The notes beneath the pieces were generated by a model. That model ran no database searches, was not told where the DNA came from, and saw only the letters and a program-made list of their open reading frames with translations. From Pseudomonadota bacterium (GTDB lineage: Bacteria; Pseudomonadota; Alphaproteobacteria; Rhizobiales; Beijerinckiaceae): a DNA stretch of 64,000 bases. Location of the stretch: the NCBI GenBank assembly GCA_023450615.1, contig JAEXGT010000105.1, positions 1 through 64,000 of the forward strand, in the 5' to 3' direction. Shown piece after piece: positions 9,941 through 18,638 of the stretch. The position numbers and the translations under genes are program-made. Numbering within the stretch: the first letter of the stretch is position 1; every line of letters begins with the position of its first letter.

Positions 9941-10237
9941 ATGAGCGGGACGACACGTACCAGCGCCGACCTCGATGTCCGCCGCCGGCAGATCCTTTAC
10001 CGGTCCTGGCATAGGGGCATGCGGGAGATGGATCTGATCATGGGCCGCTTCGCCGATGCCGAGATCGGAAACCTCTCGGACGAGGATCTCGGAGAGTTCG
10101 AGCGCCTGATCGAGGTGACGGACCGCGACCTCCTGGGCTGGATCACGGGCGAGATCGCCACGCCTTCGAACTATGACACGCCTCTCTTCCAGCGTCTGAA
10201 GGCATTCCATACCCATACCTCGCCGATTCACACCTAA
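9941..10237 (+). CDS. sdhE: FAD assembly factor SdhE (succinate dehydrogenase flavinator)
   Basis: Small soluble protein of the DUF339/Sdh5 family that promotes covalent flavinylation of the succinate dehydrogenase flavoprotein. From the ATG at 9941 it is 98 residues. The signature R-R-R-Q-I-L-Y-R-S-W-H-R-G-M-R-E-M-D, containing the R-G-x-x-E-x-D core, is at residues ~13-29, and the D-x-D-L-L-x-W-I-T-G motif follows near 65. A GGAG ribosome site at 9928-9931 sets this start rather than the in-frame ATG at 9920. It lies just upstream of mfd on the same strand and is divergent from recG, the usual alphaproteobacterial neighbourhood. Confidence 0.93.
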   Translation: MSGTTRTSADLDVRRRQILYRSWHRGMREMDLIMGRFADAEIGNLSDEDLGEFERLIEVTDRDLLGWITGEIATPSNYDTPLFQRLKAFHTHTSPIHT

Positions 10238-10315
10238 GACTCGGCCCCTTTTCCCGATTCTGCCGAACCGGGCCAAACGGCCCGCGTTCTCATCCCATTG
10301 ACCCGACACGATACT

Positions 10316-13300
10316 ATGAAATCTTCCCTGACCCGCGCCCTCGATGCCCTCAAGAAAGGCCAAGGCCTGACGCTTGCCAGCGTTCCGGACGGCTTCGATG
10401 CGCTTGCCGTAGCCGATCTGGCCCGTGGCCTCTCAGGAAGCATCGAGGGGCCGGCGGTGCTCGTTCATGTGTCGCGGGATGGGCAGCGGCAGCAGAACTT
10501 CGCCAACAGCCTCGGGTTCATCGCGCCTGAAATCGAGATACTCACGTTCCCGGCCTGGGACTGCCAGCCTTACGACCGGGTGTCGCCCAACGCGGCGGTC
10601 ACGGCGCAGCGCATGACGACGCTGGCACGGCTGACGCGCTCCAAGACCTCTGAAGAGAAGCCGCGCATTCTCTCCACCACGGTCAATGCCCTCGTGCAGC
10701 GCGTGCCGCCGAGGAACCGCATCGCGGCGGAAACCTTCTCTGCTGCGCCGGGCAACGTGGTGGACACGACGCTCCTGATCAACTGGCTCGAATCCAACGG
10801 CTTCATGCGCACGGGTACGGTGCGCGAGACCGGCGAATACGCTGTACGCGGCGGCATCATCGATCTCTATCCGGCTGGCCTGCCGAACCCGGTGCGGCTC
10901 GATTTCTTCGGCGATGCGCTGGAATCGATCCGCTCCTTCGATCCCGAAAACCAGCGCACCGTCGGTACGCTCCGTTCCCTCGATCTCGTGCCCATGAGCG
11001 AGGTGCAGCTCACCACGGAGAGCATCAAGCGCTTCCGTCAGGCTTATGTGGCGGCCTTCGGCGCGCCCACCCGCGACGACCGCCTTTATGAGGCGATCAG
11101 CGAAGGGCGGCGCTATCCCGGCCACGAGCATTGGCTGCCGCTGTTCCATGATCATCTCGATACGCTGCTCGATTACGTGCCCGGCATTCCGGTGGTCTTT
11201 GATGCTCTGGTCGATGATGCGGCAGGCGAGCGCCTCTCTCAGGTGAAGGATTATTACGACGCGCGGCGCGAGAACATGGGCCAGAACCAGCCCGGTGTTG
11301 CGCCGTATCGTCCGCTGCCGCCCGATCAGCTTTATCTCAAGCCCGAGGAGTGGGCGGAGCGCACCGCGTCACTGCCGCTTGCGAAGCTCACGCCCTTCGC
11401 CATGCCGGAATCCGGTGCGCCGAAAATCGTCGTGGATTGCGAAGCGCGTCAGGGGCGCAACTTCATTGCGGAGCGTGCGGACGAGAGCGCGAACGTGTTC
11501 GAGGCCGTTGTCGCTCACATTCGCGAGCAGCAGAAACAGGGCCGCCGTGTGATCCTGGGTGCATGGTCTGACGGATCGCGCGAGCGTCTCTGCCATGTGC
11601 TGCAGGACCATGACCTGCGGCAGACGAAGCCGATTGGCAGGTTCTCCGAGGCAATGGCCTATCCGCGCAACGAGATCCCGGTCGGCATCTGGCCGCTGGA
11701 GCACGGCTTTGAGACGGGCGATCTCACCGTCATCAGCGAGCAGGACATCCTCGGCGACCGTCTTGTGCGCCAGAAGCGCAAATCCAAGCGCCCGCAGGAC
11801 TTCCTCACCGAGGTCGCGGCCCTCACGCCCGGCGATCTCGTCGTTCACGTGGATCACGGCATCGGCCGCTTCGAGGGCTTGAAGACCATCGAGGCCGCCG
11901 GGGCGCCGCATGATTGCCTCGAGTTGCATTATGCGGGCGGCGACCGGCTGTTCCTGCCGGTGGAGAATATCGAGCTTCTGACTCGCTACGGCTCGGAAGA
12001 GACGGAGGTTCAACTCGACAAGCTCGGCGGTGGCGCTTGGCAGGCGCGCAAGGCACGCCTGAAGCAGCGCATCCGCGAGATGGCAGGGGCGCTCATGAAG
12101 ATCGCCGCTGCTCGCATCCTCAAGGATGCGCCGCGCATGATCCCGCCGGAAGGGCTTTACGACGAGTTCGCCGCGCGCTTCCCCTATGACGAGACCGAGG
12201 ATCAGCTCAACGCCATCGAGGCCGTGCTGGACGATATGGCCTCGGGCCGTCCCATGGACCGCCTCGTCTGCGGCGACGTGGGATTCGGCAAGACGGAAGT
12301 GGCTCTTCGCGCAGCCTTCGTCGCGGCCATGAGCGGCAAGCAGGTGGCTGTCGTCGTCCCGACCACTCTTCTCTCGCGCCAGCATTACAAGACGTTCTGC
12401 GACCGTTTCCGTGGCCTGCCGCTCAATATCGGCCAAGCTTCGCGCTTCGTGCCCTCAGCCGAGTTGAAGAAGACGAAGGAAGGCTTGGCGGACGGCTCGG
12501 TCGATATCGTCGTCGGAACCCATGCGGTTCTGGGCAAGTCGATCAAGTTCAAGGATCTCGGCCTCATCATCGTTGACGAGGAACAGCATTTCGGCGTGAG
12601 CCATAAGGAGCGCCTGAAGGAGTTGCGCGCAGAAGTACATGTGCTGACACTTTCCGCGACCCCGATCCCGCGCACCCTGCAGCTTGCGCTCACCGGCGTG
12701 CGCGAACTCTCGCTCATCACCACGCCGCCGGTGGACCGTCTGGCGGTGCGCACCTTCATCACGCCCTTCGATCCGTTGCTGATCCGCGAGGCGCTGCTGC
12801 GCGAACGCTACAGGGGTGGGCAGGCGTTCTATGTGGTGCCGCGCCTCGACGATCTCGGCGACGTGAAGGCCTTCCTCGACAAGGAGGTGCCGGAAGCGAA
12901 GGTGGCCGTTGCGCACGGCCAGATGGCGGCGGGGCAGCTTGAAGACGTCATGACCGCCTTCTACGAAGGCAAGTACGACATCCTGCTTTCCACCACCATC
13001 GTGGAATCCGGCCTCGATATTCCGACCGCCAACACGCTCATCGTGCATCGCGCCGACATGTTCGGCCTCTCGCAGCTTTACCAGTTGCGCGGGCGCGTGG
13101 GCCGCTCCAAGACGCGCGCTTATGCCTTGTTCACGGTGCCTGCCAACAAGAACCTGACGGCACAGGCCGAGCGGCGTCTGAAAGTGCTTCAGACCCTCGA
13201 TACACTTGGCGCGGGTTTCCAGCTCGCCTCGCACGATCTCGATATTCGCGGCGCAGGCAACCTGCTCGGCGAGGAGCAGTCGGGCCATATCAAGGAAGTG

Positions 13301-13840
13301 GGCTACGAGCTGTATCAGCAGATGCTGGAAGAGGCGGTAGCGCAGCTCAAGGCCGGTATCGAGGAGCCGGCGGAAGATCAGTGGTCGCCGACCATCGCCG
13401 TCGGTGCGCCGGTCATGATTCCGGAAAGCTACATCGCAGACCTGCAATTGCGCCTCGGCCTGTATCGTCGCCTCTCGACCTTCGAGACGGACACGGAAAT
13501 CGATGGCTTCCGTGCAGAACTCGTCGACCGCTTCGGGCCTGTGCCCTCAGAGGTCGATCAGCTTCTCAAGATCATGGCCATCAAGGTGCTGTGCCGCCGC
13601 GCCAATGTGGAGAAAGTGGATGGCGGCCCGAAGGGCATCATCATCTCCTTCCGCGACAATTCTTTCGCGAACCCGGCGGGGCTTATCTCCTACGTGACGG
13701 AGCAAGCGTCCTTTGCGAAAGTTCGTCCCGACATGAAGATCGTGTTCGTGCGCGATATCGAAACGCCGGACGAACGCATCAAGGCGTCGACCATCATCCT
13801 GCGCGATCTGGTGCGGATTGCCGAGAAGAAAGCGGCCTGA
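10316..13840 (+). CDS. mfd: Transcription-repair coupling factor Mfd
   Basis: Removes RNA polymerase stalled at DNA lesions and recruits UvrA. From ATG 10316 it is 1174 residues (an in-frame TTG at 10298 would add six). Domains in order: UvrB-homology region with the D-x-x-P-Y-D-R-V-S-P motif (~80), the RNAP-interaction (CarD-like) domain with G-D-L-V-V-H-V-D-H-G-I-G-R-F (~510), the RecG-like translocase with Walker A G-D-V-G-F-G-K-T from residue 653 and D-E-E-Q at 754-757, the Q-L-R-G-R-V-G-R-S motif, and the C-terminal TRCF domain. All helicase motifs look intact. It is probably cotranscribed with sdhE. Confidence 0.97.
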   Translation: MKSSLTRALDALKKGQGLTLASVPDGFDALAVADLARGLSGSIEGPAVLVHVSRDGQRQQNFANSLGFIAPEIEILTFPAWDCQPYDRVSPNAAVTAQRMTTLARLTRSKTSEEKPRILSTTVNALVQRVPPRNRIAAETFSAAPGNVVDTTLLINWLESNGFMRTGTVRETGEYAVRGGIIDLYPAGLPNPVRLDFFGDALESIRSFDPENQRTVGTLRSLDLVPMSEVQLTTESIKRFRQAYVAAFGAPTRDDRLYEAISEGRRYPGHEHWLPLFHDHLDTLLDYVPGIPVVFDALVDDAAGERLSQVKDYYDARRENMGQNQPGVAPYRPLPPDQLYLKPEEWAERTASLPLAKLTPFAMPESGAPKIVVDCEARQGRNFIAERADESANVFEAVVAHIREQQKQGRRVILGAWSDGSRERLCHVLQDHDLRQTKPIGRFSEAMAYPRNEIPVGIWPLEHGFETGDLTVISEQDILGDRLVRQKRKSKRPQDFLTEVAALTPGDLVVHVDHGIGRFEGLKTIEAAGAPHDCLELHYAGGDRLFLPVENIELLTRYGSEETEVQLDKLGGGAWQARKARLKQRIREMAGALMKIAAARILKDAPRMIPPEGLYDEFAARFPYDETEDQLNAIEAVLDDMASGRPMDRLVCGDVGFGKTEVALRAAFVAAMSGKQVAVVVPTTLLSRQHYKTFCDRFRGLPLNIGQASRFVPSAELKKTKEGLADGSVDIVVGTHAVLGKSIKFKDLGLIIVDEEQHFGVSHKERLKELRAEVHVLTLSATPIPRTLQLALTGVRELSLITTPPVDRLAVRTFITPFDPLLIREALLRERYRGGQAFYVVPRLDDLGDVKAFLDKEVPEAKVAVAHGQMAAGQLEDVMTAFYEGKYDILLSTTIVESGLDIPTANTLIVHRADMFGLSQLYQLRGRVGRSKTRAYALFTVPANKNLTAQAERRLKVLQTLDTLGAGFQLASHDLDIRGAGNLLGEEQSGHIKEVGYELYQQMLEEAVAQLKAGIEEPAEDQWSPTIAVGAPVMIPESYIADLQLRLGLYRRLSTFETDTEIDGFRAELVDRFGPVPSEVDQLLKIMAIKVLCRRANVEKVDGGPKGIIISFRDNSFANPAGLISYVTEQASFAKVRPDMKIVFVRDIETPDERIKASTIILRDLVRIAEKKAA

Positions 13841-13841
13841 T

Positions 13842-14708
13842 GTGAGTGTCGAGTCGTGGGCCGTTGTGGAGGACGGGGCGGTCATAACGGCGCATGATGC
13901 CGACCGCTTGGTTCCGTGGTGGAGTTTCACCAAAACGGTTCTGGCTTCAGTTGCACTTGTTCTCGTGGAAAAGGGCGCAATCAGCTTAGAGGATCCCTTA
14001 GACGGAAAGCCGTATACGCTGAAAAACCTTCTCCAGCACCGCTCCGGCCTGCCGGATTATGGTTGGTTCCGTTCTTACCATGAGGCGGTAGCGCGGGGTG
14101 ACGAGCCTTGGTCCGTTTCATTCATGCTCGAAGAGACGGAAGCGGAGCGTCTTCGTTACGCACCGGAAGCAGTGTGGGAGTATTCGAATATCGGCTATCT
14201 CTTCGTTCGACAGATCATCGAGAATGCGATGGGCCAAGGACTCAATGAAGCCTTGCGCGATTTGGTCTTCAATCCGCTCGACATCAGAAGCGCTAGGGTT
14301 GCGATGGAAGCGGGCGATCTCAACGATGTCGCTATGGGAACTGCACAGGGCTACCATCCTGGTTGGGTTTATCATGGACTGCTCGTCGGCAGCATTGCCG
14401 ATGCAGCGCTGCTCCTTCACCGTCTCATGAGCGGCGCATTGTTGGAGAGTGACGTTCTCCAACAGATGCTATCGGCCCATATTCTTGGCGGGCCTGTTGA
14501 AGGCGGCCCCTGGCAGGCAGCGGGTTATGGGCTGGGAATGATGAAGGGTAAAACGACAACTGGAAAATCGGTTGCCGGGCATACAGGCGGCGGGCCTGGG
14601 AGCACGGTGGCTGTCTATCATTCCCTCAGCGGTAATCGCACGAGCGCCGTGTTCGCCACGGGCGAGGGCACCGTGAACACCGAAATGAAGGCTTTCGATC
14701 TTCTTTAG
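13842..14708 (+). CDS. Serine hydrolase, class C beta-lactamase / penicillin-binding-like family
   Basis: Protein of about 288 residues with the three active-site motifs of the class C beta-lactamase/esterase fold: S-F-T-K at residues 28-31 (nucleophile Ser and general-base Lys), Y-S-N at 114-116, and H-T-G-G at 247-250 in place of K-T-G. There is no signal peptide, so it is probably cytosolic, and it is shorter than true AmpC enzymes. Such proteins are esterases, D-aminopeptidases or uncharacterised hydrolases; a drug-resistance role is not implied. The start is the GTG directly after the mfd stop (an in-frame TTG at 13818 would overlap mfd). It is probably read through from mfd. Confidence 0.82.
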   Translation: MSVESWAVVEDGAVITAHDADRLVPWWSFTKTVLASVALVLVEKGAISLEDPLDGKPYTLKNLLQHRSGLPDYGWFRSYHEAVARGDEPWSVSFMLEETEAERLRYAPEAVWEYSNIGYLFVRQIIENAMGQGLNEALRDLVFNPLDIRSARVAMEAGDLNDVAMGTAQGYHPGWVYHGLLVGSIADAALLLHRLMSGALLESDVLQQMLSAHILGGPVEGGPWQAAGYGLGMMKGKTTTGKSVAGHTGGGPGSTVAVYHSLSGNRTSAVFATGEGTVNTEMKAFDLL

Positions 14709-15053
14709 TTAAAGATCCGCCGCAGCAACGGCGCGGGTTCTCAGCTCGTTCTGCAGCATCGTGGCTGCGCCGCTGATGCCGCCTGTGATGATGACGGGGG
14801 TGTGGTTTTCAGCCAGAGACTTGCGCAAACGGGTCGCCAGTTCAAGGAACCGGCGGCGCTCCGACCAGTCGGCATGCTGAGGCATTTGCAGCACTACGGC
14901 GGCAGGGCTCGGGATTAAAGCGAGCACTTCGTCTGCGGCCTCAAAAGGGGTTGTGACGCTCGCATATCCCATGCCTGCAAGTTCTGCCGAAAGAGCGCTG
15001 TCAGTCGCGCGCTCGCCGCTATCGACGACGAGAACCTTCTGCATGCCATTCAT
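14709..15053 (-). CDS. Pseudo-receiver domain protein
   Basis: Single-domain protein of 114 residues with a CheY-like beginning (K-V-L-V-V-D-S-G-E) and alternating strand/helix pattern. The second acidic residue of the usual D-D pair is Ser. The expected phosphoacceptor Asp, before the M-P at the end of strand 3, is Gln (V-V-L-Q-M-P). It therefore probably cannot be phosphorylated. It abuts the stop codon of the preceding convergent hydrolase gene with no gap and has no kinase nearby. Function unknown; the receiver-fold assignment is an inference from the pattern. Confidence 0.6.
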   Translation of the reverse strand: MNGMQKVLVVDSGERATDSALSAELAGMGYASVTTPFEAADEVLALIPSPAAVVLQMPQHADWSERRRFLELATRLRKSLAENHTPVIITGGISGAATMLQNELRTRAVAAADL

Positions 15054-15191
15054 TGCAACACCCTTGCGTTGGTAACGCGTTCGTTAGGTCGGAAGACGTG
15101 CTCCTCAACGAACCAAGCCTAGGTTTAGTTGCATTCGCTACATGAATGGAAGCTCAACGATAAATGCAGGTCTGTTGCATTGGGAAGGTAA

Positions 15192-16997
15192 TCAGCCTCT
15201 CCACCAGACATCCGTAGATGCGCCGAAGAGAGGTGCGTGCGCTGGCCGCTTCAAGGTGCTGTCATAGGCAAGCCATTGATCGCCAATGTAAAACAGCGGG
15301 ACGACATAGAAGCCCGAGAGCAGCACCCGGTCGAGTGCTCGCACGGAAGAGACGAAATCCTCTCTTGTTTTCGCTTTGAGAAGGGAATCGATCATGCGGT
15401 CTATGGCCGGAGAGGTAGCCCCTGCGTAGTTGAAGGAACCATCCTTTTGAGCCGCCTCGGAGCCCCAGCGATTGCGCTGCTCGTTCCCGGGAGAGGCCGA
15501 GGCTGGCCAAGTCCACTGGATCATGTCGTATTCGAAACGGGAGATTCGGCGCCAGTATTGGACGTCGTCCACGAGGCGGACACGAGCAGTGACCCCGATC
15601 CGCTCGAGGGCTTGCGCGTAATTCAAGGCCAGACGCTCCTGATAGCGCGAGTTCACGAGCATCTCGAACCGAAAAGGCGCTCCGGTTTTCCTCTGGCGAA
15701 GAACGTTGTTCTTAAGGTCCCAGCCAGCCTCCGAAAGCAGGGCTAAAGCTCGGCGCGCCATGTCCCTGTCACGGCCCGTTCCATCCGCTGAGGGAGGCGA
15801 CCAGCGGCCTTCCATAATGTCTTCGCGGACAGCTCCGGGAAATGGGGCGAGCAGTTCCCGTTCATGCTCCGTGGCGGGCCTTCCCGTGGAGGCGAGGTCG
15901 GAACCGGCGAAGAAGCTGTCTGAGCGTTTGAGAGAACCGTAGAACAGATTGCGGTTCAGCCAGTCGAAGTCGAACAGATAGCCCAGAGCCTCCCGCACCC
16001 TGACATCGGCGAAGAGGCCGCGCCGGGTGTTGAAGACGAAACCGTTCATGCCCTTTGGCAACAGGATGGGAAGCATTTCGCGCTTGATCCGCCCATCCCT
16101 GACAGCGGGAAAATCATAGCCGGTCGCCCATCGCGTCGGGTCGCCTTCCAGCCGGTAATCGTACAGCCCCGCCTTGAACGCCTCGAACATGGTGTTGGCA
16201 TCGCGGTAGAGATCGAAGCGGATTTCATCGAAATTGTAGAGCCCGCGCAGGACGGGCAGATCCTCGGCCCAAAAGTCCTTTCGGCGCTTCAGCACCACAC
16301 GCTCGCCGGGCCGCACATCGGTTATGGTGTAGGGGCCGGAGCCGATGGGAGGGGTGAGGGTCGTGCGCTCGAAGGTATCCGGATCGGTCGCATGAGCCGC
16401 GAAGATCGGCATCATGGCAATCAGCAGCGGCAGTTCCCTGTCGTTGGCTCCGGATAGATCGAAGCGGATGCGGAGAGGATCCTGAACCTCGACATTTACC
16501 ACCTGCCCGAAGCTCGTCCGATAAAACGGCTTTCCGTGCTTCTTCAGCAACTCGAAAGTGAAACGCACATCCTCCGCCGTCAGAGCGTGGCCGTCCGAGA
16601 AGCGGGCTTTTGGGTTGAGATGGAAGGTTACGAAGCTGCGGTCTTCGGGAAGCTCGACCGATTCGGCGACCAGTCCATAGAGCGTGAACGGCTCGTCCTG
16701 AGAACGGATCATCAGGCTCTGGACCACATAGGCCGGAATGGCTGGCGGGGCGACGCCGAGGACGATGAAAGGGTTGAGGCTGTCGAACGTCCCCTGGATC
16801 GCCAGGGTGATTCGTCCGCCTTTCGGCGCGTCTGGGTTGGCATAGGGCAGGTGAGGGAACCCGGCCGGAAGCGCAGGCTCTCCATGCATGGCGATGCCGT
16901 GGCGCAGAGTCTCGGCTCCGGCTGCGACCATCGGCCCAAAAGTTGCCGCCACGAGGATGGCGAAAAAGCCTAGAATCCTTGTAAATCTGTAGTTCAT
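15192..16997 (-). CDS. ABC transporter substrate-binding protein, family 5 (YejA / oligopeptide type)
   Basis: Periplasmic binding protein of about 601 residues in the SBP_bac_5 family, closest in style to YejA, which serves the YejABEF importer of short peptides and microcin C. The signal peptide runs from M-N-Y-R-F-T through a hydrophobic core to A-A-G-A-E (~27). Mature landmarks are H-G-I-A-M-H-G-E-P-A-L-P, P-Y-A-N-P-D-A-P-K-G-G, F-D-S-L-N-P-F and G-S-G-P-Y. The ATG at 16997 has GGAG seven bases upstream; further in-frame sequence to 17132 has no such site. No permease or ATPase genes are adjacent, so it is an orphan in this window. Confidence 0.88.
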   Translation of the reverse strand: MNYRFTRILGFFAILVAATFGPMVAAGAETLRHGIAMHGEPALPAGFPHLPYANPDAPKGGRITLAIQGTFDSLNPFIVLGVAPPAIPAYVVQSLMIRSQDEPFTLYGLVAESVELPEDRSFVTFHLNPKARFSDGHALTAEDVRFTFELLKKHGKPFYRTSFGQVVNVEVQDPLRIRFDLSGANDRELPLLIAMMPIFAAHATDPDTFERTTLTPPIGSGPYTITDVRPGERVVLKRRKDFWAEDLPVLRGLYNFDEIRFDLYRDANTMFEAFKAGLYDYRLEGDPTRWATGYDFPAVRDGRIKREMLPILLPKGMNGFVFNTRRGLFADVRVREALGYLFDFDWLNRNLFYGSLKRSDSFFAGSDLASTGRPATEHERELLAPFPGAVREDIMEGRWSPPSADGTGRDRDMARRALALLSEAGWDLKNNVLRQRKTGAPFRFEMLVNSRYQERLALNYAQALERIGVTARVRLVDDVQYWRRISRFEYDMIQWTWPASASPGNEQRNRWGSEAAQKDGSFNYAGATSPAIDRMIDSLLKAKTREDFVSSVRALDRVLLSGFYVVPLFYIGDQWLAYDSTLKRPAHAPLFGASTDVWWRG

Positions 16998-17214
16998 GGA
17001 GCTCCGGCTATGTATCGGCGCTTCCTTGGCAATATTGTACAAAAAGTTGCCGGAAGTGACTGGAAACCTAGCACACGAAAGGTTAAAGGAGCGCCACAGG
17101 TCATGTCTTCGCCGCATTCGGCAAAGATTCACCGTCCCATTACAGGTTTAAGAACGCCGATTTCCAGCGGCCCATTCAAGAGCCGAACCTTTCGACTGAA
17201 GAGGAAGTAACGAC

Positions 17215-17979
17215 ATGTCAATCGCGACACGCATCGCGAGCTTGGGGGGCACCTACGGCCTGGCGACCGCCCTGGCCCTTCTCGCCAGCGCACCCGCTTT
17301 CGCTCAGGCTCAGCCGAAGCCTGCGGCTCCTGCTGCTCAGCCCGCGCGCCCTGCTGCTCCGGCTGCCGGCCAGCCTGCACAGGCTCAGCAGCCTGCCGGT
17401 CCCACGGTCGTCCAGGTGAAGGCCGAGCCTTCTCAGCCGGAATGGACCAAGGTTTGCGGCAAGGACCAGAACACCAACACCGAGATCTGCTACACCACCC
17501 GCGATTTCGTCTCGGATCAGGGTCAGCCGGTGCTTGCTCTTGCCGTCTACGACGTCAAAGGCCAGCAGGCTCAGAAGGTCGTCCGTTTCGTGATGCCGCT
17601 CGGCCTGCTTCTGCAGCCCGGCCTTCGCTTCGCCGTCGATCAGGGTCAGGCGACCTCCGGCCGCTTCGTGATGTGCCTGCCCAACGGCTGCTTCGCCGAG
17701 GCCCCGGTGAAGGACGACTTCATCGCCTCCCTTAAGAAGGGCGCGAACCTGAACGTGAGCGTTCAGAACCAGGTTGGCCGCGAGATCACCTTCGCTGTCC
17801 CGGCTGCCGGCTTCGCCAAGTCCTTCGACGGTCCCCCGATCGACCCGAAGGTGCTCGAAGAGCAGCAGAAGAAGCTGCAGGAAGAGCTCCAGAAGAAGAG
17901 CGAAGAGATGCGCCAGAAGATGCTCCAGGGCCAGGGCGGCGCTGCCGCTCCGAGCGCTCAGGCTGCTCCCAAGCCCTGA
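17215..17979 (+). CDS. Invasion-associated locus B (IalB) family protein
   Basis: Secreted or periplasmic protein of 254 residues in a family named from Bartonella IalB but common in free-living rhizobia. The signal peptide ends near A-F-A-Q-A (~31). A low-complexity Pro/Ala/Gln linker follows (32-65), then the IalB domain with W-x-K-V-C-G-K-D-x-x-x-x-x-E-I-C-Y-T-T-R and a second Cys pair in V-M-C-L-P-N-G-C-F-A-E, suggesting two disulphides. The C-terminus (~205-254) is a charged Gln/Glu/Lys helix that could form a coiled coil. GAGGAAG upstream supports the ATG. It is followed by a strong terminator. An invasion role should not be assumed. Confidence 0.9.
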   Translation: MSIATRIASLGGTYGLATALALLASAPAFAQAQPKPAAPAAQPARPAAPAAGQPAQAQQPAGPTVVQVKAEPSQPEWTKVCGKDQNTNTEICYTTRDFVSDQGQPVLALAVYDVKGQQAQKVVRFVMPLGLLLQPGLRFAVDQGQATSGRFVMCLPNGCFAEAPVKDDFIASLKKGANLNVSVQNQVGREITFAVPAAGFAKSFDGPPIDPKVLEEQQKKLQEELQKKSEEMRQKMLQGQGGAAAPSAQAAPKP

Positions 17980-18000
17980 TCTGGACCTCAGACAAAAAGA

Positions 18001-18028
18001 AACGCCGGGCTCATCGCCCGGCGTTTTC
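18001..18028 (+). terminator. Rho-independent terminator of the IalB-family gene
   Basis: A perfect 10-base stem (AACGCCGGGC, 18001-18010, with GCCCGGCGTT, 18016-18025), a 5-base loop and a following T run. An A-rich segment precedes it, so it may also serve the convergent hspQ. Confidence 0.85.
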
Positions 18029-18043
18029 ATTTATGCGGCTGGA

Positions 18044-18379
18044 TCAATGGGCGAGGATCGGTTTGGCCCGATAGCCGCCGTTCGGCTCGCGCACGAACAA
18101 TTCCTCGATCATGGGATTGCGCAACGGCTCGTCCGAAGAGTCAGGTATCAGGTTCTGCTCGGACACGTAGGCAATATACTCGGTATCGGCGTTCTCGGCG
18201 AAGAGGTGATAGAAGGGCTGGTCCTTACGGGGGCGGACGTCCTCGGGAATGGACAGCCACCACTCTTCCGTGTTGTCGAACTCCGGGTCCACATCGAAGA
18301 TGAGGCCCCTGAAATCGAACACGCGATGCCTGACCACTTGGCCGATCGCGAATCTCGCTGAACTCGCTTTCATGGGCAT
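18044..18379 (-). CDS. hspQ: Heat shock protein HspQ (YccV family)
   Basis: Small protein of about 111 residues of the hemimethylated-DNA-binding/HspQ family; in E. coli HspQ modulates Lon specificity and promotes DnaA degradation. Recognisable parts are F-A-I-G-Q-V-V-R-H-R-x-F-D-F-R-G-L-I-F-D-V-D-P, then E-E-W-W, P-x-K-D-Q-P-F-Y-H-L and Y-I-A-Y-V-S-E-Q-N-L. AAGGAG eight bases upstream selects the ATG at 18379 over the one at 18373. It is convergent with the IalB-family gene across a terminator. Confidence 0.92.
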   Translation of the reverse strand: MPMKASSARFAIGQVVRHRVFDFRGLIFDVDPEFDNTEEWWLSIPEDVRPRKDQPFYHLFAENADTEYIAYVSEQNLIPDSSDEPLRNPMIEELFVREPNGGYRAKPILAH

Positions 18380-18638
18380 TGGTCTAACTCCTTGCCCCTG
18401 CATATAGCCAGCTGTACCCGAATTGCCAAATCGGCGGCCGTCACAATTCGGAGAGCCGTATCAAGAGCTTAACTTTCAGACAGGCCTGGATGGCGGATCG
18501 GATCCCTGCGCAAGGGCCTGCGAGGATTGCATTTTTGGTCTGAAGGCCTTCCAAAGGCGGGATTGCTGCTAAGGTGGAACCTTGCGAGAAGAACAGCCCC
18601 TTGTTCTCGCCTTTCATCCTTCGCATCGGGAGCCCGCG

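Noticed and set aside
13842..14708. Reading the serine hydrolase as an antibiotic-resistance beta-lactamase
   Set aside because: It has no signal peptide, is shorter than AmpC and has HTG instead of KTG; the fold is shared by many esterases and peptidases.
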